A DNA stretch of 64,000 bases from Chlamydiales bacterium (lineage in GTDB: Bacteria; Chlamydiota; Chlamydiia; Chlamydiales; JAAKFR01), in the NCBI GenBank assembly GCA_022601445.1, contig JAJACP010000002.1, positions 122,707 through 186,706 of the forward strand, given 5' to 3'. Shown here piece by piece: positions 27,357-35,797 of the stretch (position 1 is the stretch's first letter; each line of letters opens with the position of its first letter). The translations under genes and the position numbers were made by a program. The notes under the pieces are model-generated. The model was not told the origin of the DNA. It was given only the letters and a program-made list of their open reading frames with translations, and made no database searches.

Positions 27357-28181
27357 GTGCGCTTTTTTCTCGTCACTCTAGCCCTTCTCTCTGCATTCTG
27401 TTTTATGTCCTCTCAAGCTTATGCGCAAACAGAAGAGCTTCAAGCTCTTGAAGCTCTTCTCAAACAAAATGGGCAGACGTCTCAAGGAGTCACACCTCCT
27501 GAAGGAGGAACCGCCTACCCTGATTTAGCCTCTCAAGCCGCTCTTCTTATTTTTCTTGCTCTGCTTCCCTTTCTGGTGATGTTGCTCACCTCCTTTTTGA
27601 AAATGGTGATCACACTAGCACTTTTGAGAAGTGCTCTTGGCGTGCAGCAGACACCCCCGAACCAGGTGATCAATGGAATTGCTCTGATTTTAACGTTATA
27701 TGTGATGTATCCAACTGGTTTAGAAATGTATAACAGATCAAAGCATATCCTTGACAATGAGCTTCCCAAAGAACTTTTTTCCACCAACTCAGCAGCCGTT
27801 GCCATTGCAGTGATTGAGACAGCCAAGGAGCCTTTAAAGGAGTTTTTGGTGCGCAACACCAAGAAAAATCATTTAGATGGATTTTACAAGATTGCCATGA
27901 AAACCTTTCCAGAGGAGGCAGCGCGCACCCTCACGCGGACCGATTTTATTGTGGCCGTTCCAGGTTTTATCACGAGTCAGATTCGGGCAGCATTTGAGAT
28001 TGGCGTACTGATTTATTTGCCCTTTTTTGTGATTGATCTTGTGACATCCAACATCTTGCTTGCCATGCAGATGATGATGCTCTCACCCCTCTCTATCTCT
28101 TTGCCGCTGAAACTTTTGCTTGTGGTAATGATTGACGGATGGACCATCCTAGTACAAGGATTGGTATTAAGCTTCAATTGA
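27357..28181 (+). CDS. sctR: Type III secretion export-gate protein SctR (CdsR)
   Basis: A 274-residue member of the FliP/YscR family, which forms the SctR5-SctS4-SctT1 export gate. A GTG start leads to an extra N-terminal signal-like segment (FFLVTLALLSAFCFMSSQAYA) and about 35 more residues before the core, so it is longer than the usual 215-220. The core motif (FLKMVITLALLRSALGVQQ, with TPPNQVINGIALILT next) is intact, as is the C-terminal LSPLSISLPLKLLLVVMIDG. FliP proteins often carry such a signal; CT562 is also long. Confidence 0.97.
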   Translation: MRFFLVTLALLSAFCFMSSQAYAQTEELQALEALLKQNGQTSQGVTPPEGGTAYPDLASQAALLIFLALLPFLVMLLTSFLKMVITLALLRSALGVQQTPPNQVINGIALILTLYVMYPTGLEMYNRSKHILDNELPKELFSTNSAAVAIAVIETAKEPLKEFLVRNTKKNHLDGFYKIAMKTFPEEAARTLTRTDFIVAVPGFITSQIRAAFEIGVLIYLPFFVIDLVTSNILLAMQMMMLSPLSISLPLKLLLVVMIDGWTILVQGLVLSFN

Positions 28182-28191
28182 GGATATGTTC

Positions 28192-28473
28192 ATGTGGTTA
28201 GCTGCTACCTTTCGCTCGATCATCTTTGAGTACTCGTACGAGGCGCTTCTGTTGATCTTGATCATCTCAGGGCCTCCGATTATTTTTGCCTCCATTATTG
28301 GGATTTTTGTGGCGATTTTTCAAGCAGCCACACAGATTCAGGAGCAGACGCTTGCTTTTGCTGTGAAAATGGTCACCGTGATGGGAACGGTGATTCTCAT
28401 GGGTGGCTGGTTGGGTGGACTTGTTTATCAGTTTGCTCTGCAAATATTCCAAAACTTTTACAAGTGGACCTAA
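28192..28473 (+). CDS. sctS: Type III secretion export-gate protein SctS (CdsS)
   Basis: A 93-residue FliQ/YscS protein with two membrane helices separated by the conserved loop AATQIQEQTLAFAVK. The ATG at 28192 is preferred because GAGGA ends 7 bases before it; an in-frame ATG at 28186 is too close to that site. It overlaps the sctT start by 10 bases. The equivalent is CT563. Confidence 0.95.
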   Translation: MWLAATFRSIIFEYSYEALLLILIISGPPIIFASIIGIFVAIFQAATQIQEQTLAFAVKMVTVMGTVILMGGWLGGLVYQFALQIFQNFYKWT

Positions 28474-29300
28474 AGGTGGCAGCTCCTACTGACACCTACC
28501 TCTCCTTTATTCTGAGCCGTCCTCTTTCAGATGTCTGGAGTATTTTTTTGCTTGGTTTAGCGCGCATTGTCCCCGCGATTGCTATCGCCCCTTTTTTTGG
28601 TGGCAAGATGATTGGCGATGTGGTGAAAGTAGGATTGGGTGTTTGTGTCACATTTATTTTTCTCCCCTTTCTCATTGCGCTCGATCCCCCGGCTTTTCCT
28701 CAAGACATCACATTTTTGCTTCTCATGGTCAAAGAGATCGTCATTGGCTCTATGCTAGGGCTTTTCATCGCTATTCCTTTCTACTACTCTCAAGGTGCGG
28801 GGGCACTGATTGACCACCAGCGGGGAAGTCAGAGTTTGCAGGTGATGGATCCGACCACCCAGATGCAGACCTCTCCAACAGGAACGCTCTATAATGACAT
28901 GATGCTCGTCATTTTCTTTTCGATGAGCGGTCCGATTTTCTTTTTTGATGGGATTTTCACTTCATTTTCGCTAGTTCCGCTTGAGTCTTTCTTTCCTCCC
29001 CAGTTTTTCTCTTTGAGTCATCCTTTTTGGATCACCATGGTTGGGATTTTCACAACCGTTGTGAAGATTGCGCTTCAGCTGAGTGCGCCTTCACTAATAG
29101 GAATGTTGCTTTCCGATCTTTTCTTAGGGATCGCCAACCGGATGGCGCCTCAAGTACAGATTTCGTTTCTGCTTTGGTCGTTTAAGGCATTTATTGGGAT
29201 TGCGATGCTCTTTTTGGCGTGGTGGCTGGCGATCAAGCAGCTCGACTTCCAGGCGACCAGCTGGCTCAAGTCCTACGCCAAAATCGTCCGTACATTCTGA
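28464..29300 (+). CDS. sctT: Type III secretion export-gate protein SctT (CdsT)
   Basis: A 278-residue FliR/YscT protein, the single-copy subunit of the export gate. It has the early LARIVPAIAIAPFFGGKMIG segment, the family motif GAGALIDHQRGSQSL in the middle, and the LIGMLLSDLFLGIANRMAPQ motif near residue 215. The start is GTG inside the end of sctS. It is the last gene of the operon, matching CT564. Genes for SctU, SctV, SctN, SctQ and SctC are not in this window; chlamydial T3SS genes are dispersed. Confidence 0.95.
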   Translation: MDLKVAAPTDTYLSFILSRPLSDVWSIFLLGLARIVPAIAIAPFFGGKMIGDVVKVGLGVCVTFIFLPFLIALDPPAFPQDITFLLLMVKEIVIGSMLGLFIAIPFYYSQGAGALIDHQRGSQSLQVMDPTTQMQTSPTGTLYNDMMLVIFFSMSGPIFFFDGIFTSFSLVPLESFFPPQFFSLSHPFWITMVGIFTTVVKIALQLSAPSLIGMLLSDLFLGIANRMAPQVQISFLLWSFKAFIGIAMLFLAWWLAIKQLDFQATSWLKSYAKIVRTF

Positions 29301-29448
29301 TTTAGGGTGAATGTATGTTGAGGCTTTTTGGCCGTTGATCAAGTTTAGGAAGGGTAAATTTTTCTTACTTAATTCCCTTGAAAAATTTTATTCGTATCTT
29401 TACACTTTCTTTCAAAACCACCCACTTAAACTTCTAAAAGAGATAATT

Positions 29449-30927
29449 ATGACGGCAGCAGCAGACGACGCATTACGGATGGCAACCGAAACACAAGCTT
29501 TAATTGAAAGAGGATTAGATGAGTTTACAACAGCCAATGGCAGGGGCGAGTTAAGAGGGCGGTCTGTCGTTTTAGTCGGCAAAACAGGGAAGGGGAAAAC
29601 CACTCTGATACTCATGATTGCAGGGAAAACTTTAAAGGCTGTTTATGATAAGCCCGTCAACAAAATGCGCATTAAAGCCGAACCCCCTGTTCCTGGTTTT
29701 GAAATTGGGGAGAATACCCTATCAAAGACCTCTGTTCCGCGTAGACTGACGGTAGGCGAAATGACTGTTTGGGACTGTCCAGGTTTTTTTGATAACCGAG
29801 GTGTCACTCATGAAATTGCAAATGCCGTTTTGACGCAGAAGGTATTTAACGAATCCCAAGAGGTAAAGATCGTACTAGTGGTGAAACATAGCGAAATACA
29901 GGATGATGATAGAGGGACTGTAATCATTGAACTTGTCAAAACTCTGAACTCCATGACTAGAGGAGAAATACACTCTTCTACAACCTTAGTGGCTACCTGT
30001 GCTGGAGCTGACGATAGACCAGAGCCTATCCAAACTATGATTCAGCGTGTGATCAATGAGCAGCTACAAGCAGGACAGCCTGAGCACACATTGCTTCATG
30101 GACTAAACAGTAATCCCATTAGCCTGTTTCCTAAGCCCGTCAAAGATCAAGAGAGCGCGTTTGTAGATTCTGCACGAGAGGCGATACTAAGAAATATAGA
30201 AGCCACTCCATATGCACGAGATGTTTCGGCTAACCTCACGATTTCCCCTCAAGGTTACTTAACCCTTAACGCCTTGTATAAAGGTCTTCATGGTCAAGTT
30301 TCTGAACTCGTTGGCACGTTTGCTACTAGATTCACAGGGGCAACACATGATTTTGTGAATAGAGGTGGCAACACCCAACAAGCATTGGAAGCGATTTTAG
30401 CAAAGCTGAATAGTATTTTTGAAAAGGATTATGCGATAGCGGCAGTTCCACAAATAGTTCAGGCATGCTTGGAGATTGTGCAGAGTTGTGAGGGCACTGT
30501 AGAAGATTGCTCGGAATCCTTAGTAAAGAAAGTGGAAACTCTCCACATCCTAGAGAAATTCATGCACCAAGACTTATGCCTGGCTCTTGATATTGTCGCC
30601 TCAATTCGAGCGGCCGTAAAGAGTGTTCGTATCGAAGTCGAAAAGGCTGTGATTGAGATCAAAGCAAAAGATGCAGAGGAGAAGGCTAGATTGGAAACGG
30701 AACGGGCTAAGAATGAAAAAACCAGAGCAGACGAAGAGGTCAGAAAGCGTCAAGCTTCTGAGCAACTGTTACGGGATTTAGAGGCGAGGAATAAAGCACT
30801 TTACAACCAAAAATATGGAGGAGGTGGAGGTGCGGCCTCTGCTCGCAACACAATGGGTGTAGACGTCTCCGTCGGGTACAGTTCGGATAAGGGCTGGTCT
30901 TTTGATGTAGCTACGGGGAAAAAGTAA
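29449..30927 (+). CDS. AIG1/GIMAP-like GTPase with C-terminal coiled coil
   Basis: A 492-residue protein. An N-terminal GTPase domain has P-loop GKTGKGKTT near residue 43 and a G3 of the DxPG form (WDCPGFFDN) near residue 108, as in the AIG1/GIMAP and related septin-like families common in eukaryotes. The rest is helical, and residues about 400-455 form a charged coiled coil rich in Glu, Lys and Arg. The tail is GGGGG-like, then GVDVSVGYSSDKGWSFDV. The start is the ATG at 29449; an upstream in-frame extension has no ribosome-binding site. It is inserted between sctT and the type II secretion operon. A host-directed or membrane-remodelling role is only inferred. Confidence 0.82.
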   Translation: MTAAADDALRMATETQALIERGLDEFTTANGRGELRGRSVVLVGKTGKGKTTLILMIAGKTLKAVYDKPVNKMRIKAEPPVPGFEIGENTLSKTSVPRRLTVGEMTVWDCPGFFDNRGVTHEIANAVLTQKVFNESQEVKIVLVVKHSEIQDDDRGTVIIELVKTLNSMTRGEIHSSTTLVATCAGADDRPEPIQTMIQRVINEQLQAGQPEHTLLHGLNSNPISLFPKPVKDQESAFVDSAREAILRNIEATPYARDVSANLTISPQGYLTLNALYKGLHGQVSELVGTFATRFTGATHDFVNRGGNTQQALEAILAKLNSIFEKDYAIAAVPQIVQACLEIVQSCEGTVEDCSESLVKKVETLHILEKFMHQDLCLALDIVASIRAAVKSVRIEVEKAVIEIKAKDAEEKARLETERAKNEKTRADEEVRKRQASEQLLRDLEARNKALYNQKYGGGGGAASARNTMGVDVSVGYSSDKGWSFDVATGKK

Positions 30928-30944
30928 TTTAAATAGAGGTTATA

Positions 30945-31769
30945 ATGGCTATATCTGTAGCAAAAGAAGCATCAACACTCATAGCAAGAGATCAGACGCA
31001 TTTGAACGCACATATGGTGCAGAGCTTGGAGGACGAGCTGTGGTCGTCATCGGGGAAACAGGCGTCGGAAAAACATCTCTTGTAACTCTCTTAGCGACCA
31101 GGGAGTTATCTTTCCTACCTGGCAATGAGGGTGGTGCACGAGGAGTGGTGCACACAATGCGATCTGAACCCACGATTCCGGTTAGGTCCCTGATTGCTGA
31201 AACTCTCTTCTGGGATTGCCAATATGATGATAGTCAAGGCATAACTCATGCGATGGCCAATGCCGTCTTGATCAAGCGGGTAATCAATGCATCCCCAGAG
31301 GTAAAGGTTCTTATCATGGTAAACGATTGTAACATTATGGATGACAGGGGTATAACACTCATAAGGTGCGCGGACACCCTCACTCGTCTGTTTGCAGATC
31401 ATACTGGCCAAGTCGAGATATCCGCTTGTTTGTGTGTATCCAAGAGTCCCTCTGATAGGACGGAAGCACATATTAAAGCACAAATGAGACGTGTGATTGA
31501 CGAAGGAATCCCAGCTGGAGATCCAAAACGCACCCTACTAGAGGCAATTAGAACGCGGCCAATTCTTCTTTTTCCAAAAGTTGAGGCGGGGGGTGTTCAC
31601 CTAGATGTAAGTCAGCTTTGCGACGGTATTCTGGCTACGATTGATTCAATGCCTTATGCAAGTTAAGTATAATCAAAAGTTGTGTCCGCACCACGATTGG
31701 TTTAGGTGTCTCGGTCCGACACAGCTTTGAGAGTGGCTGGTCTGCTCAAGTGATTTCGAAAAAAAGTAA
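30945..31769 (+). pseudogene. Decayed middle copy of the AIG1-like GTPase
   Basis: The ATG at 30945 starts a sequence closely matching the downstream paralogue (MAI..AKEAS), but about 40 bases in one base is missing relative to it (ctcatagc against ctcataagc), shifting the frame. The shifted frame runs 31040-31666 (208 residues, GTG at 31040) with P-loop GETGVGKTS, but the G3 motif has decayed to DCQYDD from DCPGDD. A stop follows the MPYA segment. After it, 31705-31769 encodes a remnant of the first gene's tail (GVSV, SGWS), so the middle of the gene was lost by deletion. The GTPase part could still be made, but probably not as a working protein. Confidence 0.8.
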
Positions 31770-31786
31770 TTTAAATGGAGGCTATT

Positions 31787-33205
31787 ATGGCTATACCAAT
31801 AGCAAAAGAAGCATCAGCTCTCATAAGCGAGAGATCAGATGCATTTGAACGCACATATGGTGCACAGCTTGGAGGACGATCTGTGATTGTCATCGGAAAA
31901 ACAGGTGCCGGAAAAACATCCCTTGTAACCCTCTTAGCAACAAAGGATTTGTCTTTTCTCCATGGCCATGGGGGCGCTACATCAGGAGTGGGGCACACAA
32001 CTCGATCTGAAACCTCTATTCCGGGTAAGAGCTCCATAGGTGGGACTCCCTTCTGGGATTGCCCAGGCGATGATGATAATCGAGGCATAGCCCAGGAAAT
32101 GTCCAACGCCATGTTGATTCAGCGAGTGATCAACGCATCCAAAGAGGTCAAGGTTCTTGTCATGGGAACAAATGCAAATGTAATGGACGACGACAAAGGT
32201 GAGGGACTGATGACATGTGCTGATATCCTAGCCCGCTTGTTTGCAAATCATATCAACCTTGTCAAGGCATCTATCTCCCTGTGCGTATCCAAGACTCCCT
32301 CAGGAACAACTGAAGATCATGTTAAAGCGCAGATCGGACGTGTAGTTGAGGAACAAACCCAAGATGGAGATCCAAAACGAACTCTATTAGAGGCAATCAG
32401 GAGCCAACCAATCCATCTCTTTCCAAGAGTTGAGGCGGGGGCTGTTGATCTAGATGTGAGTCAGCTTTGCGACGGTATTCTGGCTAAGATCAATTCAATG
32501 CCTTATGCAGCGGGAGTTGTAGCACATCTAGCTCCCTCACCGCGTTGTCTCACTGAGATCGACCAAGCAAGTGCCCGTTTGCGTGATGACCATGTTAAAG
32601 AGTCTAAGGCTTTTGCTAATCAGTTTGAGGCATATGTAGGGGCATTCGCCGCGCAAGAACGAAGTTCAAAACAAGCTCTAGAGGAAATTTTGTCCAAGCT
32701 CAATAGCTTCATCTCAAGAGAGAACTGTCTTGAGACAATCGAAAGCTGCCAAGAAATCGCGCGCCTTTGCAACGCATCTTTGGAACTACCTCCGTTAAAG
32801 GAGCTAGCTGAAGCACTGAACGTCTTCACGCCATTTACAAAAAATCCATTGACGCTCCAAAGCTCAATTGAGTCGATAAAATTAGCTGCCACCAATGCCA
32901 AAGGAGAGGTTGAAGGGGCTCTTGGCCGGATCAGAACGCGGGAGGCAGAAGTGGAAGCAGCTCAAGCTGCAGCACGTGCTGAACAGGAGAGGCAGAGAGC
33001 CTCTCAAGCTCAAGCTGCTGCACAAGCCCAACAAGCTGCTATTGCTCATGCTCAACAAGCTCAAGCCGCAGCACAAGCGGAACATCAAAGACAGCAGGAA
33101 GCTCGAATAGCTGCAGAGATGGCAAGGGAACAGGCCCGTATGAATCAGTTCTTGCGGGAAAGACAGATGCAATTTAGAAATCGGCTGCCAAGAGGGGGAT
33201 GGTAA
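31787..33205 (+). CDS. AIG1/GIMAP-like GTPase with Ala/Gln-rich coiled coil
   Basis: A 472-residue paralogue of the gene at 29449. P-loop GKTGAGKTS is near residue 37 and G3 is FWDCPGDDDNRG near residue 85. Residues about 375-460 are an Ala/Gln/Glu-rich coiled coil (AQAAAQAQQAAIAHAQQAQ). The tail is basic (RNRLPRGGW) and differs from the first paralogue's tail. GGAGG lies 5 bases before the ATG at 31787, which decides the start over an in-frame ATG at 31775. The leader sequence (GTAATTTAAAT plus GAGG) is nearly the same as before the middle copy, a mark of tandem duplication. Confidence 0.82.
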   Translation: MAIPIAKEASALISERSDAFERTYGAQLGGRSVIVIGKTGAGKTSLVTLLATKDLSFLHGHGGATSGVGHTTRSETSIPGKSSIGGTPFWDCPGDDDNRGIAQEMSNAMLIQRVINASKEVKVLVMGTNANVMDDDKGEGLMTCADILARLFANHINLVKASISLCVSKTPSGTTEDHVKAQIGRVVEEQTQDGDPKRTLLEAIRSQPIHLFPRVEAGAVDLDVSQLCDGILAKINSMPYAAGVVAHLAPSPRCLTEIDQASARLRDDHVKESKAFANQFEAYVGAFAAQERSSKQALEEILSKLNSFISRENCLETIESCQEIARLCNASLELPPLKELAEALNVFTPFTKNPLTLQSSIESIKLAATNAKGEVEGALGRIRTREAEVEAAQAAARAEQERQRASQAQAAAQAQQAAIAHAQQAQAAAQAEHQRQQEARIAAEMAREQARMNQFLRERQMQFRNRLPRGGW

Positions 33206-33442
33206 ATTCCCTCCATTCTTTTTCTTATTCTGTCGATTGTAAATCGACGCGATTGGAAGTAGATGGAGTACTGCAGCAAGCCCAGAAGGAGATTTAGAGG
33301 ACAATCTGGGTCCAGGGGGCGCGGGGGCGCAGCCCCGACAAGTTAATTCTTTCACCTGCGAAGCCAAGGTGGAGCCGGAAGATTGTTGAAACGGAGAACT
33401 TAAGCCCTAAAAGATTACCTTTATCCCTTCCTCTCCCAACTC

Positions 33443-33862
33443 CTACCAATCGATGGGGTGAGCAGAGTTGTTGGGAAACTGAAGCTGCTTGCCGCGACGC
33501 TTGTGCCAGTGAATCAAAAGAGGTAACTCCAAGTTCACCGTAGAAGGACACTCCAATGAATCCACTATCGTCAGCAAAATCAACTTCGCCTCACCCGTCA
33601 CACTCAAATCCTGAAGATCGCGCTTGGTAATCAAAGGCTCATAGTCTGGAACCACAGGAAAAGGATCCATCAAGGTAAACGCAATCGCCGCATTCTCCTT
33701 CGACTCTAAGCGCAAAAAAGGAGCCTCACCCTTGTGCCCAATCAGATCGTAGCGCGTATACGCCTCGAATCCTAAAAGACCCAAAGGAAAAACAAGAGTT
33801 TCTTTAAACGGCCACGTATCAAACGTAGAACGCCTAAATCGATTTAGTCGTGAAAGTGGCAT
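33443..33862 (-). CDS. fliW: FliW-like protein (CsrA antagonist family)
   Basis: A 139-residue protein matching FliW along its length: FPLGLLGFEAYTRYDLIGH near the start, PFLRLESKENAAIAF, then DPFPVVPDY, then LTIVDSLECPSTVNLELPLL and HWHKRRGKQLQF at the end. In motile bacteria FliW binds either flagellin or CsrA and so couples flagellin stock to translation. No flagellin or csrA is in the window. The partner here is unknown; it may regulate CsrA in a non-flagellated cell. The first 20 residues are basic and extend beyond typical FliW. Confidence 0.85.
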   Translation of the reverse strand: MPLSRLNRFRRSTFDTWPFKETLVFPLGLLGFEAYTRYDLIGHKGEAPFLRLESKENAAIAFTLMDPFPVVPDYEPLITKRDLQDLSVTGEAKLILLTIVDSLECPSTVNLELPLLIHWHKRRGKQLQFPNNSAHPIDW

Positions 33863-33885
33863 TAATTAAGATGTGTCATACTAAT

Positions 33886-34242
33886 TCATTTTTTTACTAT
33901 CCAACGAATGAGATACATCGCACCATAACCAACCGCCGCCGCAACGACAAACGACGGAATGGTAATTAAAAAATAAATCACAACCCCAACAAGCATGACG
34001 GATCTAAACAGTCCGTGCTCAACATAAATGTCCCGAAGCTGTATAAAGTATTGATGCATCTCTTCAAAAAAACAGATTCCAAATCCCAGGCCGACAAGCG
34101 CACCCCCAATTCGGAAGTAAAAAAACGAGAGTATCAGACCGACTAATAAGAGAACCCCCGCAAAAATTTCCACACGCAACCCCCAAACGGCCTCTTTCAA
34201 GCCATTCCAAAAGTCAGGTGTTTTATCTGGGTCCTTTCTCAT
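33886..34242 (-). CDS. Small integral membrane protein, unknown
   Basis: A 118-residue protein with three or four hydrophobic segments (EIFAGVLLLVGLILSFFYF, GGALVGLGFGICFF, VMLVGVVIYFLITIPSFVVA, ending in MYLIRWIVKK). I recognise no family. GGAGG lies 5 bases before the ATG at 34240-34242, so that start is used and not the upstream ATG at 34260. It precedes fliW by 23 bases in the same orientation, so the two may be cotranscribed. Confidence 0.72.
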   Translation of the reverse strand: MRKDPDKTPDFWNGLKEAVWGLRVEIFAGVLLLVGLILSFFYFRIGGALVGLGFGICFFEEMHQYFIQLRDIYVEHGLFRSVMLVGVVIYFLITIPSFVVAAAVGYGAMYLIRWIVKK

Positions 34243-34411
34243 ATTAACCTCCACACCCATAATACGATAAAACAGACTCTACTTTCAATAAATTATTTAA
34301 AACGCTGAGTTTTAAAGACGAAACGACTTTCTTAATTAAATAAACCAACGAATTGCTTTTTTTTTACTATTTCTATATCCTCTCTACATTGAAACTTAAT
34401 TTAGCTGGTCT

Positions 34412-35797
34412 ATGCGTTGGCTTTCGTACCTTAATTTAGTCCTTGTTGCAGCCCTTGTTTTGATTGGGGCACTTTTCTTTGTTTGCTCTCCTGAAAAAAG
34501 CACAATTCCTCCTTTTCTTCCCCAAGTGGAAAAAACGGAGCTCCCTCGCAGCACGTTTGCACAAGCCGAAGACCTTGACCTTGGCGAAGGACCCTTGGCG
34601 CTCAGCTGGGTCCCTCCAAAGATGCAGCTGCCTGATCTAAGAGCTGAGTTGCAATTTTTTGGACAAAATGGCCGCCCCGATGCCACTCAAGACGAACCCT
34701 CTTTTCATGTTGGGCTTAGAAGCTCTGGAGAGTGCCGTTCTGTTTGCGAATCAGACCGCATCTATTTGGCCTATCAGGGCCACTCTTCCTCTCAGCACAA
34801 TGAGCGCGAATCTATTGCTCCCTCTCAAAGACCTCTTTGGGGAGAGCGCACCTCTGTTAACCGAGGTAGTTATGCTTTTAGCCCTGGTAATCAACCCACT
34901 CCCTTATGGCTAGAGGCCCGCCCAACCTCCGCAGGAACTCTCTTGCTTCACGTGCATATGCTCGATGAAAAAGGAGCCCTTGTTAACACACCTGAGCAGC
35001 TGCAAAAGATCACCCTGAACGCTCAGGATTTTCCTAAATCTCAGACTGTAGGCTGGGAGCTTGGAGGCTATCGCGTAGACTCAACGCTTCTCGTTCGCCA
35101 AAAGGCACGGTGGATTGGTTCAGATCGTTTCTTGGAAATGCACGGGGGAGACGATTTTTCCCATTTTGTTGGCCTAGAACGGGTCGATTTCTTTGATGGA
35201 GAGGCCCTCTACTCTTGTTTCCTTGGCGCAAAAAGCTTTTTGGTATGGAAAGAAAATCGTTGGACCAACCCCAAAGCAGGAGATTCTACTGAAGGTCTTC
35301 CTCTTCTTTGCGTGCGCAAGATCGACGAGAAGATTCTCTCTCTTGAATTATGGGATGCTCAAGGGCGTGCCAAAACCACCCTGAGCTTGATTCGGGCCAA
35401 AGATCACCACAAAACCCCGAATCTCTCACACGAATTTAAATTTGTCGGAGCCAAAACGTGGGCACAATTTATTGTAGAGTGCCGAAATGGAGAACGGTTA
35501 ACTCTTAAACCTCACGATTGGCTCGTTTTAACACAAGATGGATGGAAAAAGCTCGACTCACCAGATGAGATCGATGCTTATGTCGAAGGGCAACTAACAG
35601 GCCCTCTCTTTATTCTCGATAAAATGCACAAACAAAATGGACACCAGGTTCTTGCCGGGCATCTTTTCAACACGTCGCGAACAGATGTGGAAGAGATTGA
35701 GCTTAAGGCTACACCGAACACTTCTCTTGCCAATTACTACCGCACCATTCCTATTGCTCCCCCCATCAAACCCTTAATAGAAGGTGACGAGGAATGA
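34412..35797 (+). CDS. Single-pass membrane protein of the type II secretion operon (CT573 equivalent)
   Basis: A 461-residue protein with one N-terminal membrane helix (LNLVLVAALVLIGALFFVC) and a long periplasmic part; no enzyme motif seen. It stands directly before the secretin gene and overlaps it by 4 bases, the place held by gspC in other type II operons, and by CT573 in C. trachomatis. A GspC-like role connecting inner membrane and secretin is suggested by position and topology only. Confidence 0.7.
   Translation: MRWLSYLNLVLVAALVLIGALFFVCSPEKSTIPPFLPQVEKTELPRSTFAQAEDLDLGEGPLALSWVPPKMQLPDLRAELQFFGQNGRPDATQDEPSFHVGLRSSGECRSVCESDRIYLAYQGHSSSQHNERESIAPSQRPLWGERTSVNRGSYAFSPGNQPTPLWLEARPTSAGTLLLHVHMLDEKGALVNTPEQLQKITLNAQDFPKSQTVGWELGGYRVDSTLLVRQKARWIGSDRFLEMHGGDDFSHFVGLERVDFFDGEALYSCFLGAKSFLVWKENRWTNPKAGDSTEGLPLLCVRKIDEKILSLELWDAQGRAKTTLSLIRAKDHHKTPNLSHEFKFVGAKTWAQFIVECRNGERLTLKPHDWLVLTQDGWKKLDSPDEIDAYVEGQLTGPLFILDKMHKQNGHQVLAGHLFNTSRTDVEEIELKATPNTSLANYYRTIPIAPPIKPLIEGDEE

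Noticed and set aside
29311-29448. 46-residue N-terminal extension of the first GTPase
   Set aside because: An in-frame ATG exists at 29311, but no ribosome-binding site precedes it and its paralogue starts at the equivalent of 29449.
32882-33367. Minus-strand frame opposite the third GTPase's coiled coil
   Set aside because: Its length arises from the Ala/Gln-rich repeats on the plus strand; the predicted protein is low-complexity Ser/Leu/Cys.
33206-33442. Gap with a GC-rich hairpin (GGGGC at 33324-33328 and GCCCC at 33332-33336)
   Set aside because: It is more than 100 bases after the GTPase stop and has no T-run, so I do not call it a terminator. No gene is supported here.
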